Shown here: positions 60,988 to 61,069 of the stretch, one piece after another
How positions within the stretch are numbered: position 1 is the stretch's first letter
Layout of the letters: every line of letters begins with the position of its first letter
Origin: Paracoccaceae bacterium
GTDB lineage: Bacteria > Pseudomonadota > Alphaproteobacteria > Rhodobacterales > Rhodobacteraceae
Reading direction: 5' to 3'
DNA: 61,069 nt
Assembly (NCBI GenBank): GCA_029244725.1
Contig: JAQWQJ010000010.1
Coordinates: 1 to 61,069 of the forward strand
Made by a program: the position numbers and the translations under genes
The notes under the pieces: model-generated
Seen by the model: only the letters and a program-made list of their open reading frames with translations
Told to the model about the DNA's origin: nothing
The model's database searches: none

Positions 60988-61069
60988 TCAAGCGTGGATC
61001 TGGGATACAACGCCTGAACCAACGGTACGGCCGCCTTCGCGGATCGCGAAGCGGAGGCCTTGCTCCATC
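60988..61069 (-). CDS. tuf: Elongation factor Tu, C-terminal end (5' partial)
   Basis: The last 26 codons read on the minus strand from the window edge to TGA at 60988-60990: MEQGLRFAIREGGRTVGSGV followed by VSQIHA. This is the invariant EF-Tu C-terminus. It is the tuf copy normally next to tRNA-Trp and secE. Confidence 0.95.
   Translation of the reverse strand, partial: MEQGLRFAIREGGRTVGSGVVSQIHA

Noticed and set aside
1-61069. CRISPR array or prophage
   Set aside because: No regularly spaced repeats, cas genes, phage structural genes or integrase were seen. The only mobile element is the IS1595 end at the left edge.

Overview
The window looks like chromosome from a marine Rhodobacterales (Roseobacter-group) alphaproteobacterium of moderate GC. 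Reasons: the tuf / tRNA-Trp / secE / nusG / rplK / rplA order at the right end, several TRAP transporters, DHPS- and isethionate-type sulfonate genes, a glnK-amtB pair, and roseobacter-style methylated-amine genes. Family assignments come from reading translated sequence and recalling protein families; no search was run.

Left edge (1-8.4 kb): the right end of an IS1595-family element (1-140) sits inside a PepSY/flavodoxin reductase gene that also carries a frameshift. Next come a DUF2271 gene, a divergent OmpR-type two-component system, a three-gene polar amino acid ABC transporter, a di-heme cytochrome c peroxidase-like gene and a Sel1-repeat gene.

Sulfonate island (8.4-29.4 kb), the most interesting part. 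(a) Minus-strand operon 13937-8399: SsuD-like monooxygenase, YdhF-type aldo-keto reductase, flavin reductase and a TRAP transporter. The three enzymes match, in type and order, SmoC-SmoB-SmoA of the sulfoquinovose monooxygenase (sulfo-SMO) pathway. Divergent to it are a GntR/UTRA regulator and a Gfo/Idh/MocA protein that could be an NAD-dependent sulfoquinovosidase (GH188-like). The TRAP importer would replace the usual ABC importer. (b) Minus-strand operon 28533-16749: GMC dehydrogenase (isethionate dehydrogenase-like), TerC-like membrane protein, TRAP DctP plus a fused DctQM, HpsN-like dihydroxypropanesulfonate dehydrogenase, an SDR and a Zn-dehydrogenase (HpsO/HpsP-like), UspA, sulfopyruvate decarboxylase ComD/ComE and an FMN 2-hydroxyacid dehydrogenase (probable sulfolactate to sulfopyruvate step). 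An IclR gene diverges from it across a 12-bp palindrome. DHPS, sulfolactate and isethionate would all meet at sulfoacetaldehyde. Xsc is not in the window.

Middle (29.4-46.5 kb): a secreted unknown protein, an RraA-like gene, a deletion scar joining parts of two genes, and a class III aminotransferase. Then comes a catabolic cluster for an unidentified, probably N-methylated, compound: two PhyH dioxygenases, a dimethylglycine dehydrogenase-like FAD/GcvT protein, an Asp/Glu racemase-family protein, a GntR/UTRA regulator with two identical TGGTATATACCA operators, an M24 peptidase, and a glycine-betaine-type ABC transporter whose binding-protein gene is frameshifted. The 5-oxoprolinase genes pxpB-pxpC-pxpA follow.

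Right part (46.8-61.1 kb): amtB-glnK, a FocA/NirC-family channel, a TSUP (TauE/SafE) permease, TetR with a membrane protein, then rplA-rplK, nusG, secE, tRNA-Trp and the end of tuf, with several unrelated genes lodged between these conserved translation and transcription genes.
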